The position numbers and the translations under genes are program-made. The notes beneath the pieces were generated by a model. It did not search any database and had not been told where the DNA came from. It was given only the letters and a program-made list of their open reading frames with translations. From Ischnura elegans (lineage: Eukaryota; Arthropoda; Insecta; Odonata; Coenagrionidae): a stretch of 64,000 bases of DNA. The DNA is taken from contig NC_060251.1 of the NCBI RefSeq assembly GCF_921293095.1, forward strand, positions 99,496,566 through 99,560,565, read 5' to 3'. Shown piece by piece: positions 25,194 to 37,892 of the stretch (positions are counted from its first letter, which is position 1; each line of letters begins with the position of its first letter).

Positions 25194-26707
25194 TGGTACG
25201 AGGAAAGGCTGAGGTAGCAATGGTATGATGCATTCAGGCCCTGAATAAGACCCAGCTTTGCGAGCACTTGGGTCAATTCCTAGGCAATTAAGCCTGACCT
25301 TCCCACTTATTTATGATCCTCCTCACGGCAGGGTCCGTATTGAAGCGGTAAAATAATAATGTTTTATGCAAAAAATATTTTGTCGCATAATCCAAATTTT
25401 TCATACTTTGAAATGAATTCTTCATTTTATTCTGAGCATAAGCAATTTTCAAACAAAATTTTAGCATTACTAATAAGGGACTTATGGATTTAGTAAGGTA
25501 AGATTGGTAAGACTATTAGTACCTTATACATATTTACTAACTTTCTCATTATCAATATCACATATGTATATCTTTGCTATACTTGCCAGATACTTAACAC
25601 ACTTAAAATTTCAGATCCCTTGCACTGACTGGGTACTTAAAAATGTTATCATTCATTACATTCTTCAAGCCATTGATCTCCTAAATTTGAACCAATAAGA
25701 ACATTCATATATGAATTTCTTGGCACTGATAACAATATTCTCCTTCCTCAGATAAACCAAAATATTTAATTTAAGTATACTGGGGCCAGCCATGGTGATA
25801 ACTTTACCGAGTCACCTGCAATGTACAAATTGTGCGAAAGATCCACAGAAAAAATCATTCGCATTGACTCGACCAGAAATCTGGGTATCCGTGTCTGAAT
25901 CCTGGTCAAGACGAATGAATTTGTCTCTGTGGGTTTTTCGCACAAAATATATAAATTGATTGCATGAATGTTCCATGCAAAGGAAATTGAGGGATATACT
26001 TTGGGTACATATGTGGTAAAGGAAGGATTCATAGAGCGTAGGATGTCCAAATTACATCACATGGTTTAAAATCAAACTCAAAAACTCACTTTTTCATGGT
26101 CACAAAATATGTATATTATTTGATATGGCATGGAAAAAAAATTGGTAACAGTTGATAACAATCCACAAAATATTGTGCACTTCAATAGGACAATCATTTG
26201 GGAGAGAAAATTTTCTACCCAATGATGTGTTGGTAACAGCAAATAGGTTGTTGTGCAAGTAACATCTTATATGTAGTTGCATAATGAGTGAAATTCTCTA
26301 TGGCACATGACACTTCAGAATAATAATGGACCCCAATTCATCAACAGCTGAATGCTAAATTTAATAATGACAACATTAAGATGCACCCTTTGACAAAGAA
26401 AAATTCAAATTACAAACAAATTGTCTTAATGATGAAAATCCATGAAGCCCTCATTGAATACAGGCAATGATCTTTACTCCAATTAATATTCAATTGTAAG
26501 GGGCCACTATTACAACGAAGCCTCATAAAGTCACATAAAATTGTGAGAATACTTAGTTGTCTTTACAATGAAAAATATACAAAAGATTAAAAAATAACAT
26601 TATAGTAACTTATATGGCAAAATCTGTAGGTAAAGCTAATGTTTGTCTCAAATAATACTCTCAAGGTTCACTAAACTACATCAAAAAATGCTCAGAGTGG
26701 GTCAAAT
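25194..26707. other. Intergenic DNA, MGST3 3' flank
   Basis: The right end should contain the MGST3 3' UTR (stop at 26708-26710). On the minus strand, 25780-25930 has a weak tRNA-like A/B-box pattern suggesting a decayed SINE. Nothing else is recognised. Confidence 0.35.
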
Positions 26708-29700
26708 TTAGATCCAACCCAGAAGATTAGCTGCAAGTTTAATAGTTGCACCAAGCAACATGAATGTCCCTATGTATCCAAATGCACCATTCATCCTCTT
26801 CTTAGGATCTGCAATAAGATTTAAAAAGACATTTTTACATAGGATTTTGGAAAATATGTCATGACTTTTTATACTACCCAGCCTGCACAACATTGTAAAT
26901 AGAACCAAAAAAATATATATATATATATTAAAACAGAGAAAACATACCGTATATGTCTGAATATAGTCCCCCCTTTTTCTCCATATTCAAATGCATTTTT
27001 TGTTAACTTTTCCCGAAACTCAAGCCTCAAAATTAGGGGGGGACTATATTCGGAGAAATACGGAACACGTTAAGAGAAAATATACATGTACGTATATTTT
27101 TGGTGAAAAGTTTTTTCTCTATAGAAACCCGTTTTAGGAATTAACCTAAGGGAAAATGACATTTTTGTAAAAATGCCTACTTGGCTTTCACCTGGAATAT
27201 TCAGTGAGGGTGCATAAATGATTATTTCACTTCTGTTCCACAAATGTTTGACCATTACGGACTGAGATTTTGATGCAGATGCTGTGCAGGTGTAGATATA
27301 ACTCAAACTAAATATCTATGTACTCAAGCAACCATTTCATGAAAAATGTGCAACTTATGACGTGTGCTCATTTTATTCACATTTCTGCCAAAAATAAATG
27401 CTTAAATAATGGAATTCCTTACATACACCTCTCCACCCAATTGACATAGACACATGACTTTTGTCACATTTTTAGCTAAGACTTCACCTAAAATGACAGA
27501 TTCAATAAATTATGAATGAATTAATTTCCTATGTTTGCAAGTTTAAAATGTTTAAAACATATTGTTTATTTTCTTTTCTCAAATATCCCATCTCCGAACT
27601 GGAACTCACATTTCATAATCTAAACATGCCTACATTTGATTTAAAAAATAAAATTTAGCGGCAATCAAATGCATTTAAAAAGATTTAACAACCATTTTTC
27701 ACGTGAGGCAATGTCTTTTCCTTCGGAAACATATATGGTAGGCTAATAGTATTAGAATATATGCCACCATTATTAAATTATACCAATATAATTTAAATTC
27801 ATTCATCATGCACATTATACTAACAGTGCGAGATCCTTCATGCCATACCAACAGTCGCATCCACCAACTCCAACGACACCAAAAGTGAAATTTCGGGCAT
27901 GCTTAAATTTTTTGATTGGGCATGAATAATCTGTTATTTTATAGGCACTAGAAGGACACACACCATGTTTAACACATGACTTTAATGGCGACTTTGACCT
28001 TAAATACATAACTCATTCTCGTCAACAAGTACAAACAATAGAATATCATAAATGAAAAAAAAATTCCAGGATACAGCACAAAGCACAATATGATGAACTG
28101 AATGTGTTAAACTAAAAAGCAAAAATTGGACATACCCCCAGTCGAATATCCCAGAGCATAAGTAATTCTTCCTAAACACCAGATGGTCCCACCAACAGCA
28201 CAGAAGCGTGGTAACTCAAGACCCCCAAGAAACAGCATGTAGAGAAATTGTGGGTAATTCTCCAATCTAAAAGATAGGTTAGAAATAATTATTTCCAAAT
28301 TTCTACCTCCTTCGAAATTAAAATTCACAAAAAAATTACAATTAAAGCTTACGTGTTTTGGTGGGCACGCTGAAGACAATTGAAAACATTATTGTCATTG
28401 CTGTACATGATAGGATACGGTATATTGTACTTCTTTCGTGCAGCCCCAACCTGTAATAATATGATACATTAACAACAATCACTCTCTAACTAAATTTTGA
28501 AGTCATTTATCTAAAATATTTCTTTATTAGGTCATTAAATATTTTTTTATTAGGTCATAAGCAAAGCAGGCATAAATGCAGAGAAGTAAACTAGTTGGTG
28601 AAGATGGACTATCGATTGAGCAAACAGTGATAAACTTCGGTGACAAATCAACAAGGAGTCTGGATTGAATATTTTAACTCGGTAACAAGAAAAAAAAGGA
28701 ACCATACCTGGACGGCGTCAAAATCAAATGATGGATAGCGAGTCATCCCAGGGGTAATTACCTCTTAGGGATGAACTTGAGGAACTCAACTATTAAGAGC
28801 GGACTTTAGGAATGAAAGGATTATTCCTGAAACCTCAATTTATTGAAGCCATCCAAGGATTTGAAGAGTGGATGATAAAAGAGAACGATGTGTTAGTCAC
28901 GGCATATCCGTTGGAATATGAGGTGAAATGGAGGAAAAAGCTGGATAACACACATCTAAGCTCATCTATTGCAATGTTCAGAAGACTTGCACCAGTTATG
29001 GCTGTTCTGAGCTATGAGCTTCAATCAAGATGTGTGGAACTCTCAGAAGACAAAGGAGATGAGTATTCATCACTATATTGCCATAATAAACAATTAATTT
29101 ATGACGGGGAATCAAGAAATGTGGTAAGGAGATTGATGACGACATGCGAGCTAATGTCTATCTGAATGGTCTTCCATCTGACTGGAATTATTTTGTCCAG
29201 AGTTACAGGAAAGGAAAATTAGCCTCAATGGAAGTATTGGGTGACATGCTTGTGGAAGAGCAGAAGATGCTATTCATGCGAAATTAGAATAAACGACTCA
29301 AATCGGAAGATAATAGCAATACACATCAAGTTTACAATGTCACAAAGGAATCAGTGTTCTGAGAATGGAGTGTGTTCAAATTAAAAATAAGTGTATGCTG
29401 CATGTTGTACTGGAGATTGCCCCGATGTTTTGCGGCCTACTGCTGGTCACTTTTTCAAGGGAATAATGTTGGGATTTGTTTTTGCTGCCTTTTTATATAT
29501 CATTATCTTCCATGAAGATGTCCATCGAGATTTCAAGCATCTTTTTAGATATTTGTCCATCTAGTAGTTAAGCTTTTATGTTATCAAAAATGTCAAAGTA
29601 AAATTATTGCATACTCGGATGCACACTGGACAGGCAGAAATGGTTATTTAAGTCCATTGATACCACATACTCTTAAGCAGGGGCTCCATTTATCTGGTGA

Positions 29701-30566
29701 GCCAGGAAGCAGAAATGCATGACAACCTCATCAACTCATGCAGAGTTTATTTATTGCATTGTGTGAGTGTGTAACTGAAATAGTATGGTTGTCAGAGCTG
29801 TAAATGGAAATTCACATAGGATGTTTAATGCCTAAACCTTGTGTTATATACTGTGATAATGGGAGTTCCATTGCCATAAGATAGCAAAACCTGATTATAT
29901 ATTTTTCCGGACTATCTGCTGAAGCTTCTTCAGTTGTGCGAAGACTTTGTCTATAGTTTGTCGCTAAAATATCAATTACAAGTAGAAATACACAGCATAT
30001 TCAACTTGGTATCTTAAATGAGCAGCAAATACAAAAATTGCATAGGTACCTTCAGAGTAAAAAAACATATAGTATAATGATACATGATCATGTAAAACCG
30101 TAAGGAAAAGTTAGTCAGTTATAATTGTTTATCTAATACACATCCTATTTTAATCGATGAGCACGTATAAAAGCTGCTGATGTGAAATACAAAATGGACT
30201 GATTAAAAGACACCTAGTCAGTGTCCACTAATAAAAACTATTGGTGAAAGCAAATTTATCCAGCGCTTATCAGAAATCCCACAGTTAAATCGAAACAGAC
30301 GCACCATATTTCTAACAGAGCTCTGCCCGCTGTACTCAGCTAGCTGAGTACAGCGGGCGACCTTTCTTTTCGCATCTCACACGGCATTGAAACAATTTAT
30401 GGTGACGAAGCTTAAACGTGATGAGTGGAATACTGGTATAGGCGAGTAGCGTAACACATATAGGCATGCACCATACCCTCATAGCTTTCCAAGTAATGAC
30501 GAAAGACGAGCCGACTGCGGTCAAGATCACCCATCCGTAGTCTGCGGGTATGGTTATGGTAGCCAT
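26708..30566 (-). CDS. MGST3: Microsomal glutathione S-transferase 3-like (MAPEG), 4 exons
   Basis: Family role: membrane glutathione transferase/peroxidase of the ER and outer mitochondrial membrane, acting on lipid hydroperoxides and electrophiles. Minus-strand exons: 30566-30477, 28450-28353, 28266-28136, 26808-26708; all GT-AG with matching phases, 420 bp in total (139 residues; human MGST3 is 152). The start is ATG at 30566, giving [20 protein letters not shown]; upstream codons have no in-frame ATG close by. The family block [17 protein letters not shown] (52-68) is intact. Hydrophobic segments at about 9-26, 68-84, 85-102 and 117-138 fit the four-helix MAPEG fold. The C-terminus lacks the longer tail seen in vertebrates. 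Intron 1 contains a Copia relic and a 34-bp palindrome; intron 3 a small MITE. Confidence 0.93.
26947..27063. mobile_element. 117-bp MITE in MGST3 intron 3
   Basis: The left CCGTATATGTCTGAATATAG and right CTATATTCGGAGAAATACGG are inverted, with CCCCCC facing GGGGGGG further in. It probably inserted at TA, but the flanks do not settle the target duplication. No coding capacity. Confidence 0.65.
28800..29920 (+). mobile_element. Copia (Ty1/copia-type) retrotransposon relic
   Basis: The left part (about 28812-29290) resembles a Copia gag, including a [12 protein letters not shown]-like stretch. The right part (about 29610-29880) resembles the Copia RNase H region ([16 protein letters not shown]-like). 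The middle is missing, no LTRs are seen, and the remnant carries multiple breaks. It is an old, non-functional fossil in MGST3 intron 1, opposite to the gene. Confidence 0.7.
30325..30358. repeat. 34-bp perfect palindrome
   Basis: GCCCGCTGTACTCAGCT is followed at once by its exact reverse complement. It lies in MGST3 intron 1, about 120 bp past the exon 1 donor. GC content is higher than in the surroundings. Confidence 0.85.
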
Positions 30567-32113
30567 TTTCGCCAAATGTTACACCTAATATTTATATGAG
30601 AAAAGAAGAAAAGACTGCAATTAAAACCAACAGAAAACAAAGAAGAGCCGTGAAGGATTGATTCTTATGACCTGACATAACCATAGAGTACTGATGACAA
30701 CAGCAAAGCTTAAAGAAATTACCTTCTCTTCAGGGAGATACGACGAAATGTGGGACCGTATGCTAGCACCCAAATTTCACTATCAAAAAATCACAAGTCA
30801 TGAAACACGTGACGTAGACACAGATAACGTTATACACGGTGAGAGAGGTGAACTTTTGAACGGCATCAACGCGCCTCTCACTTATCTTTCCCTAGAATCT
30901 CATGCTCCCCCCCACGCTCGCCGCTAATAGCTTTTCAAAACACACGCAACATAGCTCAAGGCGCGGTTGCCGTATCTATGATCAAGTCTGAGGATGAATC
31001 ATCGGCATCATCCAATCGGATAAGATCGCTCGAAGTTTGAAAGCTTTAAAATGGTTTATTTTATTAAGTTCGTGGCAAAAAATAATTTTAGGGAGTAATT
31101 CATTAAAAGAGTTTCAGTTGGTAGAACAAAGCGCAACTAAAGTTAATAAGCTGGAATTTGAGATTCGTGGTTCATCTCAACGGAGAGGTTGCTGGTGAGT
31201 GAGGGTTGCAGGGGGATCGTTACCTTAAAATATTTTTGAATCCATCACGTCTTATTTTCTGTAAACATACTCTGGGTTGCCCAAACTCCTAGCCTTATTT
31301 GTTTATGTCCATCACTCTTATGCATTATCTCGTGCTTCCCTATCATAACAGGTGATAAAAATCATTTACAAAATTCACTTGCATCCGTAAAGCATTTTTA
31401 CGATTTTATGAGTATCCCCCTGGCTCCAACAGAGGAAAGTCTTCGAAAAAGTAATTTCAGAAACGGGCATACTCTTTGAAAGCTCCTCTGTTTCTGAAGA
31501 ACACCACGACAAGCAACAGTCTTTGTGCTCTCATCATTGACCAAAGCCAGTTTTGCCATAAAGCCGGTTTTGATGTTTTCAAACCTCCTGTTTCCTAAAA
31601 TATTTTATTTATTTCTCGAAAATGGACATAAAATTTCTATTAATTATCCGTGGGTTTATTCAAGCCTCTAGGTTCACCAAAATTATCAATTTCACTAGAT
31701 TTTGAACTCTTCGGCAATCGGTTCTCTGGAAGTCGAGCTCTATCGATACTGCGGCTACGCGATAGCTATCGCAGTATCAGCTGTTTCCGCTGTTTCCGGC
31801 GTTCTGCTGCTTTTAGGCGCGCTGTTGTGCTGTTGTTGTTTACATTAGCTCATCTATTTGGCTTGTATTCATCTGCATAGTATAGGTGGATACATCGTCA
31901 ACGCTTTATTATGAGCGACGGCTTTTGTCTACTAAATGATTAATTGCTCAATCAGTATTGTTAGTCACTTTCGATAAAGTTCTGACTGCGAAGAAAAATG
32001 GACCATCAATTTAAAATCAACTTCGGCCGATGAGGAGATTCGCTATCAAGTACTTTATGACCATTGTATCCTACCGACAAAACCTTTACTATTAGCATTG
32101 AATCACAGAATGG
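30567..32113. promoter_or_regulatory. Shared upstream region of MGST3 and the AKAP7-like gene
   Basis: The two genes diverge from this 1.5-kb stretch. On the MGST3 side, 30805-30820 holds an ACACGTGACGTAG word (E-box next to a CRE-like core). On the AKAP7 side, 31720-31880 is GC-richer, with a broken inverted repeat GATACTGCG...CGCAGTATC, and could hold a 5' exon. No TATA box or proven start site is visible, so promoter positions are inferred. Confidence 0.4.
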
Positions 32114-35100
32114 ATGGAAAGGAAGAAGGTTTGGTTGAACGCTGTTATTTTGGTTGTGTTTTTGTATCTATCAACTCTTTGGCTTACATTTACTCCTCTT
32201 TCAGAGCCAAGTCCTAAGAGGACCCGAACTTCGTCTGATGGTAGAGGAAGGCCTAATTTTTTCGTTGCCATCCAAGTTACCAATCCTGAGGTGCGTTGAG
32301 TGATTAATTGTAATATTTTGCCGTGTAGTTTATAGTGTACACTTTCAAAGTATACGTGTGATCATGCTATATTTAAATTTTCAGATTCATAAAGCTGTGC
32401 GTGTGGTTCAGGATCTTGTTACGTCCAAAAAGCCCCTTTATAAATCAGTCTTAATTAAACTCATTACGTTGCACATCACACTGTGCACTCTTTGTCTTCC
32501 TGGAAATGATGACATTAGAAGGTATGGAAATTTTTATCATAAGGCACATATTGTTTGACTGGTCGTTTATTTTTTAAGACTACCTCGTCTCGATGGATGA
32601 AAAATTCATGGAAGTCATAATTTTTTCTACTTTCTCTTCAGGGCCAAGAATGCGCTCAGAAACATAGAGAAGGATGTGAAAGAAACTTTAAAGAATAACC
32701 CAGTAACATTGAAATTCAAGGGAATAGGATCATTCAAAAATGAGGTGGCTTGGCTACTATTTAGGAAAATGTGTTACTCTTGTGTCATTGTTTATGATTC
32801 CTCATTTTGCATTTGATTTTGCTAGGTTGTGTTTGCCAAAGTTGAACCAGGCGAGCCATTGACACAGGTGAAAAATATTCACTCAGGATTACTTAAAGCT
32901 CTCATTGATGAAGGTCTGCTTGTGACTGATGACTTCACTCCGCATCTTACCATAATGAAAATGTCCAGAGATAAGTCCTTGAGGAAAAAGGTACAATGGA
33001 GGATGGTGGTCCCTTCTTATCCAAAAACGCATATGTTCTCTATAATGGGTATCAAGTATTGAATGTTAGGCTAAATTGTATTTTTTCATTCATGAAAAAT
33101 AATGTGCAAGTAACTCTTCAGTACTCATTTTAATAACTATCATCATAAGGGTAATCATAGGGGTGTGCGTTCTGATTATGTAATGTTAAAAATTGCCAGT
33201 ATATAATTAATGCTCAATGATGGGATCTTGATAATGGAATTTTTTTCACATTTTAATAATCTTGTCCAATTTCCCCATATATTCTATTGTATATGACTAT
33301 TAGTTTTAATGGTAAATTTTGCATGATATCATTCCTCAAATGTGAAAAATTACTTTTTCAATGTACTCCAAGCCTCTTTCCTTCTTACAAAAAAACATAC
33401 TTACATATTCTCCATAATAAAAAACTCTATCAGCAGCCTTAATAGGAGCACTCTGGACAAATCTGAACACTTGTTCAGATTTGTCCAGCATACCATAGTA
33501 GATGACCAGCCATCTAATCTTTATTTGTTAAGTTCTTCTTCACCGCATCTCTTATTTTCGGAAGTATTCATGAGCTGTTCTCAGTGGTGGATTTATGGGG
33601 GATATTCAGGGGCATTATGTAAGATTTTACTCTTTCCCGGCGAACAATATGTATAAACTCTCTCTCTCTAGTCATACAACATTGTCTCATGCAAATGAAG
33701 CACTGAAACAAGCCTGAGCCACCAAAACAAGCCCTTTCTCCGAATCACCTAAACAAAAGATTCTTCCTTTGGGTCCTTCACGTTCGTCGTCCCTTCTGGC
33801 TCCTTTCTTAAGGGAACCCTTTTGTTTACATGTGACATGGGTGTTTCCCTTTCTTACTTGGCAACCTTGACCCCTACCCCGAACTAGACCCTTCTAAAAG
33901 TCATCGGACAACTCTCAGCGGCTGCACTGTAAGTCTACGCTGGTCCACGGTCCTCCGCAACAACAATTGGGACTGGACCAATCTGGCCCCTCCTAATGCT
34001 GAGCTTCAACAGTCACTTCAAATATTCTTTCATTAGCCGTGAGAATGGGTAACGAGTCAGTACCCGAAACGTCAGCACTTACACATAATCTTACATCCTG
34101 ATAAGAGTTTATACATATTCAGGGGCGGTCTGGGATGATTGGGTGCCCTCGGCTAGGGCTTATGATGGGCCCCCCCTTACTGGGGAATTTGTGGGTCCAC
34201 GTTTTTTATTTCCCTTCAATTTTATGAAATTGCATGCCCTGAAATGGATTTTGATTAGGGCTGTTCTAAGAGTTAATGAAAAAAGCTATTTTGTAAGGAA
34301 AAATACCGTCAAAAGTGAAAATTTCACAGATTACAAAATTTAATAACGTTTGTATTATGGTTTATGGTTTTTTATTGCACCTTTAATATATGCGTCACGA
34401 TATACACGTGTGTTTTGGGGGCCCCCTAGGCTAGGGGCCCTCGGCGATTGCCGACCTGGCAAGACCGCCCCTGAGCAGCGTCAACCATTTATTTACGTCA
34501 ATGTTGACAACTACATGACAATTGCTATTTTCAAGCACACTAAGCGTAAACTATGAAATTTGAGAAGTTGACAATTAATTGAACACATGGGCCATTATAC
34601 AACTGCACTTTGATTCCCCCATAATTTCCAGAAAAATTGAAAATATGGTAATCTTGTAGATGGCTCTCTAATGCAAATTTTTATTCCACCAGCTTAATCA
34701 ATTGACACTCCAAATGTCGATATATTGGCCTTCAGTTTTCACCTCTAAATGCTTTACTTTTTTTTAATAAATCACATTTAAGGTTCACTCCAAGAAACAA
34801 TACCCATCGATAATTGATTGCCTCCATTATCGACTCATTGACATTCCTTCTTGCCTCCGCAGCCGGTTGAAATGAAGGGTAGGAGTCAATAATTGACCCC
34901 ATAGTTAATCGTCTGTAAACATTTTTGTTTATTATATTTTGAGTTTATTTCACTTTTGTACTGGAGATTATACAGATGTTCATTACTCCTCAGGGAATAG
35001 TATTTCTTATACTATGTTAGTGTTCTGTATACATATATGCAAAAGGTTTGTCTCTTCCTTCAACCTTCTGAACTGTTCTTGAATTGGGCTTGAGCTTTCT

Positions 35101-37892
35101 GGGAGTGAAAACAGAAAAGTGAGAGGTTGACAAACAATGTTTAAAAATAATTGTCAAATATCTAAAAGCCACTTGTCTACATATATCAGGCTTCAGAAGC
35201 ATTATTTCGGCAAGGTATTTCATATTATGTAGGTGCCATGGGAATTAATGAACCACACCATCCCTACCCCCCTAAAACTATGACCTTAATCTACCGCCGT
35301 CTGTTCTGTCCAGCTTATCTTTGTGGTCATCCTGTAGTGTTACATCTTGAGTGTCCACTGCGTTTTCCTTTACCCATGTCTCGCAGTAATGTAGCTCCAT
35401 TTGATGTACATATTAAACGTAAGGAGTAAGTTTGATTGCTGTAATTAATCTTCAATTTTAGAATCTGCTCTATGATGCTTATCAAATCTACTTCTCCAAA
35501 CAGAAACTTTTATTTTTATTTAAAATAATTGTGAAGGAATGCAATTATTTTTTACTTTTAATATGCCGAACTTCCAATAGGTATATCACTCCTGAATTGG
35601 TTGAATGAATTTCTATGCTACCCAAGTAAGGAATATATTGCTTGAATGTTCTGTTATATTCGTAACTTCTGTTTTCTTCTCAATTGCATGTCTTGTGCTC
35701 AAAAATTTACTTTTTCAGAGAATATTCAAAATTCCGAAGGACCTATATGAGGACAAATGTGATTTGGAATTTGGGGATCAAACTGTGAGGTCCATTCAGC
35801 TTCTCAGAATCGGAGATCATAAAGAAAACACTTACTACAACTGCTACCACAGAATTGACTCAGGTACGCAAGCCATTAGGTTAAGATGTTTCCATGCATT
35901 TTTGGTGGAATGAAGGTGTTGATGAACACCAATGTATCATTGAATTCACCCTGAAGACAATTATGCTGTACGCTATTGTTATGTTGGTTATCATTAACCT
36001 TGTCAACCTCAGTAGAGGTGGGGTAAAGTCTTTGCCTTCTAAATTGAAGGCTGTGGGTTCTGGTCCCACCTGGGTATGTTTTCCCTATCTGTAAATGAAT
36101 TTTTATGTCCTACGTTGTTATTCATCAGATTCCCTCACTGTAAAGGTCTTAAATGCACTGTTTTCAGGGTGATGAAGATAAAATAATAAAAAAATAAATA
36201 AAGAACCAAATTACGAGGAGATGGCGATATTTTATGTAATGGGTAACCAGGGCTGGGAAGTATTTTAAAATATGTAGGTATTTGAAGTACATTTGTAATT
36301 TGTATTTAGTATTACATGTACAGATTTTTGGTAATTTCCCATTCTTAAATAAAAAAATACATTTGTAAAATACTTCTAAAGTAGCTCTGATAACACTTCT
36401 GTATCATTATGCTTTAGAGATTACTTTGTTTTTAGGATCTTTTTCTTAATTTTTGCAAGTACATATCCATAACGTGCCATGGAAGGTTATATTTATCTAA
36501 GATCTCTTAGTTTCTATACAAATGTATTTTTTATTTTAAATTTTATTCAAAATAATATTTTTTAGTTTGTTTTTCAGCAGGTCAAAGGTACTTCGTATTT
36601 CGATTTCGAAATACTTTTGAAGTGGTATTTTGTATTTCGAATTCTCCTCGTCATGTATTTTTCCCAGCCCTGTGGGTAACATTTGATGAGTTAAAACCAT
36701 GTGCTTGGTCCACAGATTTTTATATCCTGACCAATGTTCGGACAAACTGTAATTTTCAAGTTAGAACCATGTATGATGCAAGCTCATTTTTACAATTGTT
36801 TTGGAGGTAAAGGGGAGAGGTTAGAAATTGGGGAGGTGATAAAAAGTGTATTGGGAGACTTTCTCAGGGACAAAGAGCTGATGTGTTTGGCTCAAAGTCA
36901 AGGAAATGTGACAGTTCACAACCTCAAGCTTCAGTCCCGAACTTCAAGCCAAATGCATCAGCTCTTTGTCCTTGAGAAAGTTGTCCTGTGCTCCTTTAAC
37001 CTCAATTTCTAACCATCCTCCTCCACCTCCAAAACAGTTGTATATAGTAGCTTGCATCATGTGTAGTTCAACTTTGAAAATGACATAGTTTGTCAAAACT
37101 TGGATTGTTAAATCTGTGGACTCCATAAACGTTTTCTGTCATAATGGTATCATCACCTTAACGTTGCCAGAAATTCAAGTAATTATAAATTATTGTTTGA
37201 CCAAACATTTATTTATTTACAGATCATTTGGTACCTAATTACCCACTTGCTTATCTATCCTGTATTTGGTACCTATTGGTTTGTAGTGAGTTCAAATGAG
37301 TATATCATATCATCCTAAAGCATATACATATCATTATTGAATAGCAATTAAACTGCTTTCCTTAAAGTTTTAAACTATGTTTTCCAATTATGTACTATTT
37401 TTTATTCGTTCAAATTCCATTGATATTTTATTTCCAGGAATTGATGATGATGTGGAGGATGATCATATTGATTGCTGTGGTGTGAAATCTGTGACACCAT
37501 CATGTGTGATTGAGGTGCCTCCTGAAGAAACTCCGAAAGAAACTAATACTTCTAGAAGTGTTAAGATAATTGATATGGATGTCGGTGGAAAGGAATTATA
37601 TTACAAGGCTGTTACTTCTTCTGAGGCTTCATTGCCCAAGGGCAATGACGTTGAATCAACTTCTGATTTAAGTGTAGCTGAAATTAAAATGACCGAGTTG
37701 TTGAAACCTGAGAAAGGCGTCTCTTCTAATCCAAGCGTTGACGCTATGGGTGAGGGCAAGAAGGGGTCTTCGGCGGAGGAAATGAACGAAGCAGGACAAG
37801 GTGATGCTGACACCCCAAGGACTGATCCGGAGAAGACAGTTGATTCAGGATTGCAGCATCAAGATGATTCTGGTGGGAAACCAGGAAATTAA
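32114..37892 (+). CDS. AKAP7: AKAP7-like protein, 2H-phosphoesterase fold (6 exons)
   Basis: Exons: 32114-32290, 32385-32521, 32642-32744, 32826-32990, 35719-35863, 37438-37892; GT-AG with agreeing phases, 1182 bp (393 residues). RPNFFVAIQVTNPEIHKAVR (about 46-65) opens the AKAP7 core domain, related to 2'-5' RNA ligase/LigT. Both H-x-T motifs are present: HIT at about 89 and HLT at about 179. The core ends near YYNCYHRID (about 232-240). The last exon gives a long acidic, Ser/Thr-rich tail (about 243-393) with no domain I recognise. In vertebrates AKAP7 anchors PKA through a C-terminal helix; I cannot identify such a helix here. With ATG 32114 the N-terminus has a membrane-like segment (VILVVFLYLSTLWLTF), but a good splice acceptor at 32204 could instead begin the exon after it. 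Core assignment is firm, N-terminus is not. Confidence 0.88.
32991..34119. other. AKAP7 intron 4, left part
   Basis: No coding signal is seen. A perfect hairpin lies at 33453-33488. The stretch 33660-34100 is richer in CT and reads like repeat DNA of unknown family, ending in a GGGTA...TACCCGAAACGTC stem motif near 34047-34072. Confidence 0.35.
33453..33488. repeat. 36-bp hairpin
   Basis: CTGGACAAATCTGAACA and its exact complement are separated by two bases. It lies in AKAP7 intron 4 and has no flanking duplication that I can see. Confidence 0.8.
34120..34473. mobile_element. 354-bp MITE (CAGGGGCGGTCT termini)
   Basis: CAGGGGCGGTCT on the left and AGACCGCCCCTG (with one change) on the right are inverted, followed inward by G- and C-rich blocks (GGGCCCCCC, GGGGGCCCCC). 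The flanking 8-mers do not match, so the target duplication is lost. It resembles the hAT-type MITEs elsewhere in the window. Confidence 0.6.
34474..35718. other. AKAP7 intron 4, right part
   Basis: The open frames at 35017-35223, 35238-35429 and 35605-35700 match nothing I know and carry no splice-consistent context. Nothing else is recognised. Confidence 0.35.
36001..36075 (+). mobile_element. Possible tRNA-derived SINE head
   Basis: An A-box-like stretch (CAGTAGAGGTGGGG) is followed about 40 bp on by a B-box-like stretch (GGGTTCTGGTCCCACC), the spacing of a tRNA gene or SINE. No tRNA cloverleaf closes, so it is not called a tRNA. Confidence 0.3.
36248..36672. mobile_element. 425-bp hAT MITE with exact 8-bp target duplication
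   Basis: The ends are CAGGGCTGGGAAGTATTT and a right end AAATAC...CCCAGCCCTG. TGGGTAAC is duplicated exactly at 36240-36247 and 36673-36680. The interior consists of AAATAC/GTATTT words. A sister copy is at 3156-3549. It lies in AKAP7 intron 5. Confidence 0.85.
36708..37121. repeat. 414-bp foldback element
   Basis: The arm starting GTCCACAGATTT (36708) is the diverged reverse complement of the arm ending AAATCTGTGGAC (37121). Inner arm pieces include GACAAAGAGCTGATG against CATCAGCTCTTTGTC. The two opposing open frames (36734-37012 plus, 37126-36944 minus) look alike only because of this symmetry. It lies in AKAP7 intron 5. Confidence 0.75.

Noticed and set aside
28812-29165. 117-codon open frame as a host gene
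   Set aside because: Its sequence and the following stretch resemble Copia gag, and RNase H-like sequence follows, so it is a retrotransposon relic.
36001-36075. A tRNA gene
   Set aside because: A- and B-box-like words are present but no cloverleaf stems close; at most a SINE.
36734-37126. Two opposing open frames that look like related proteins
   Set aside because: They are the two arms of a foldback element read on opposite strands.
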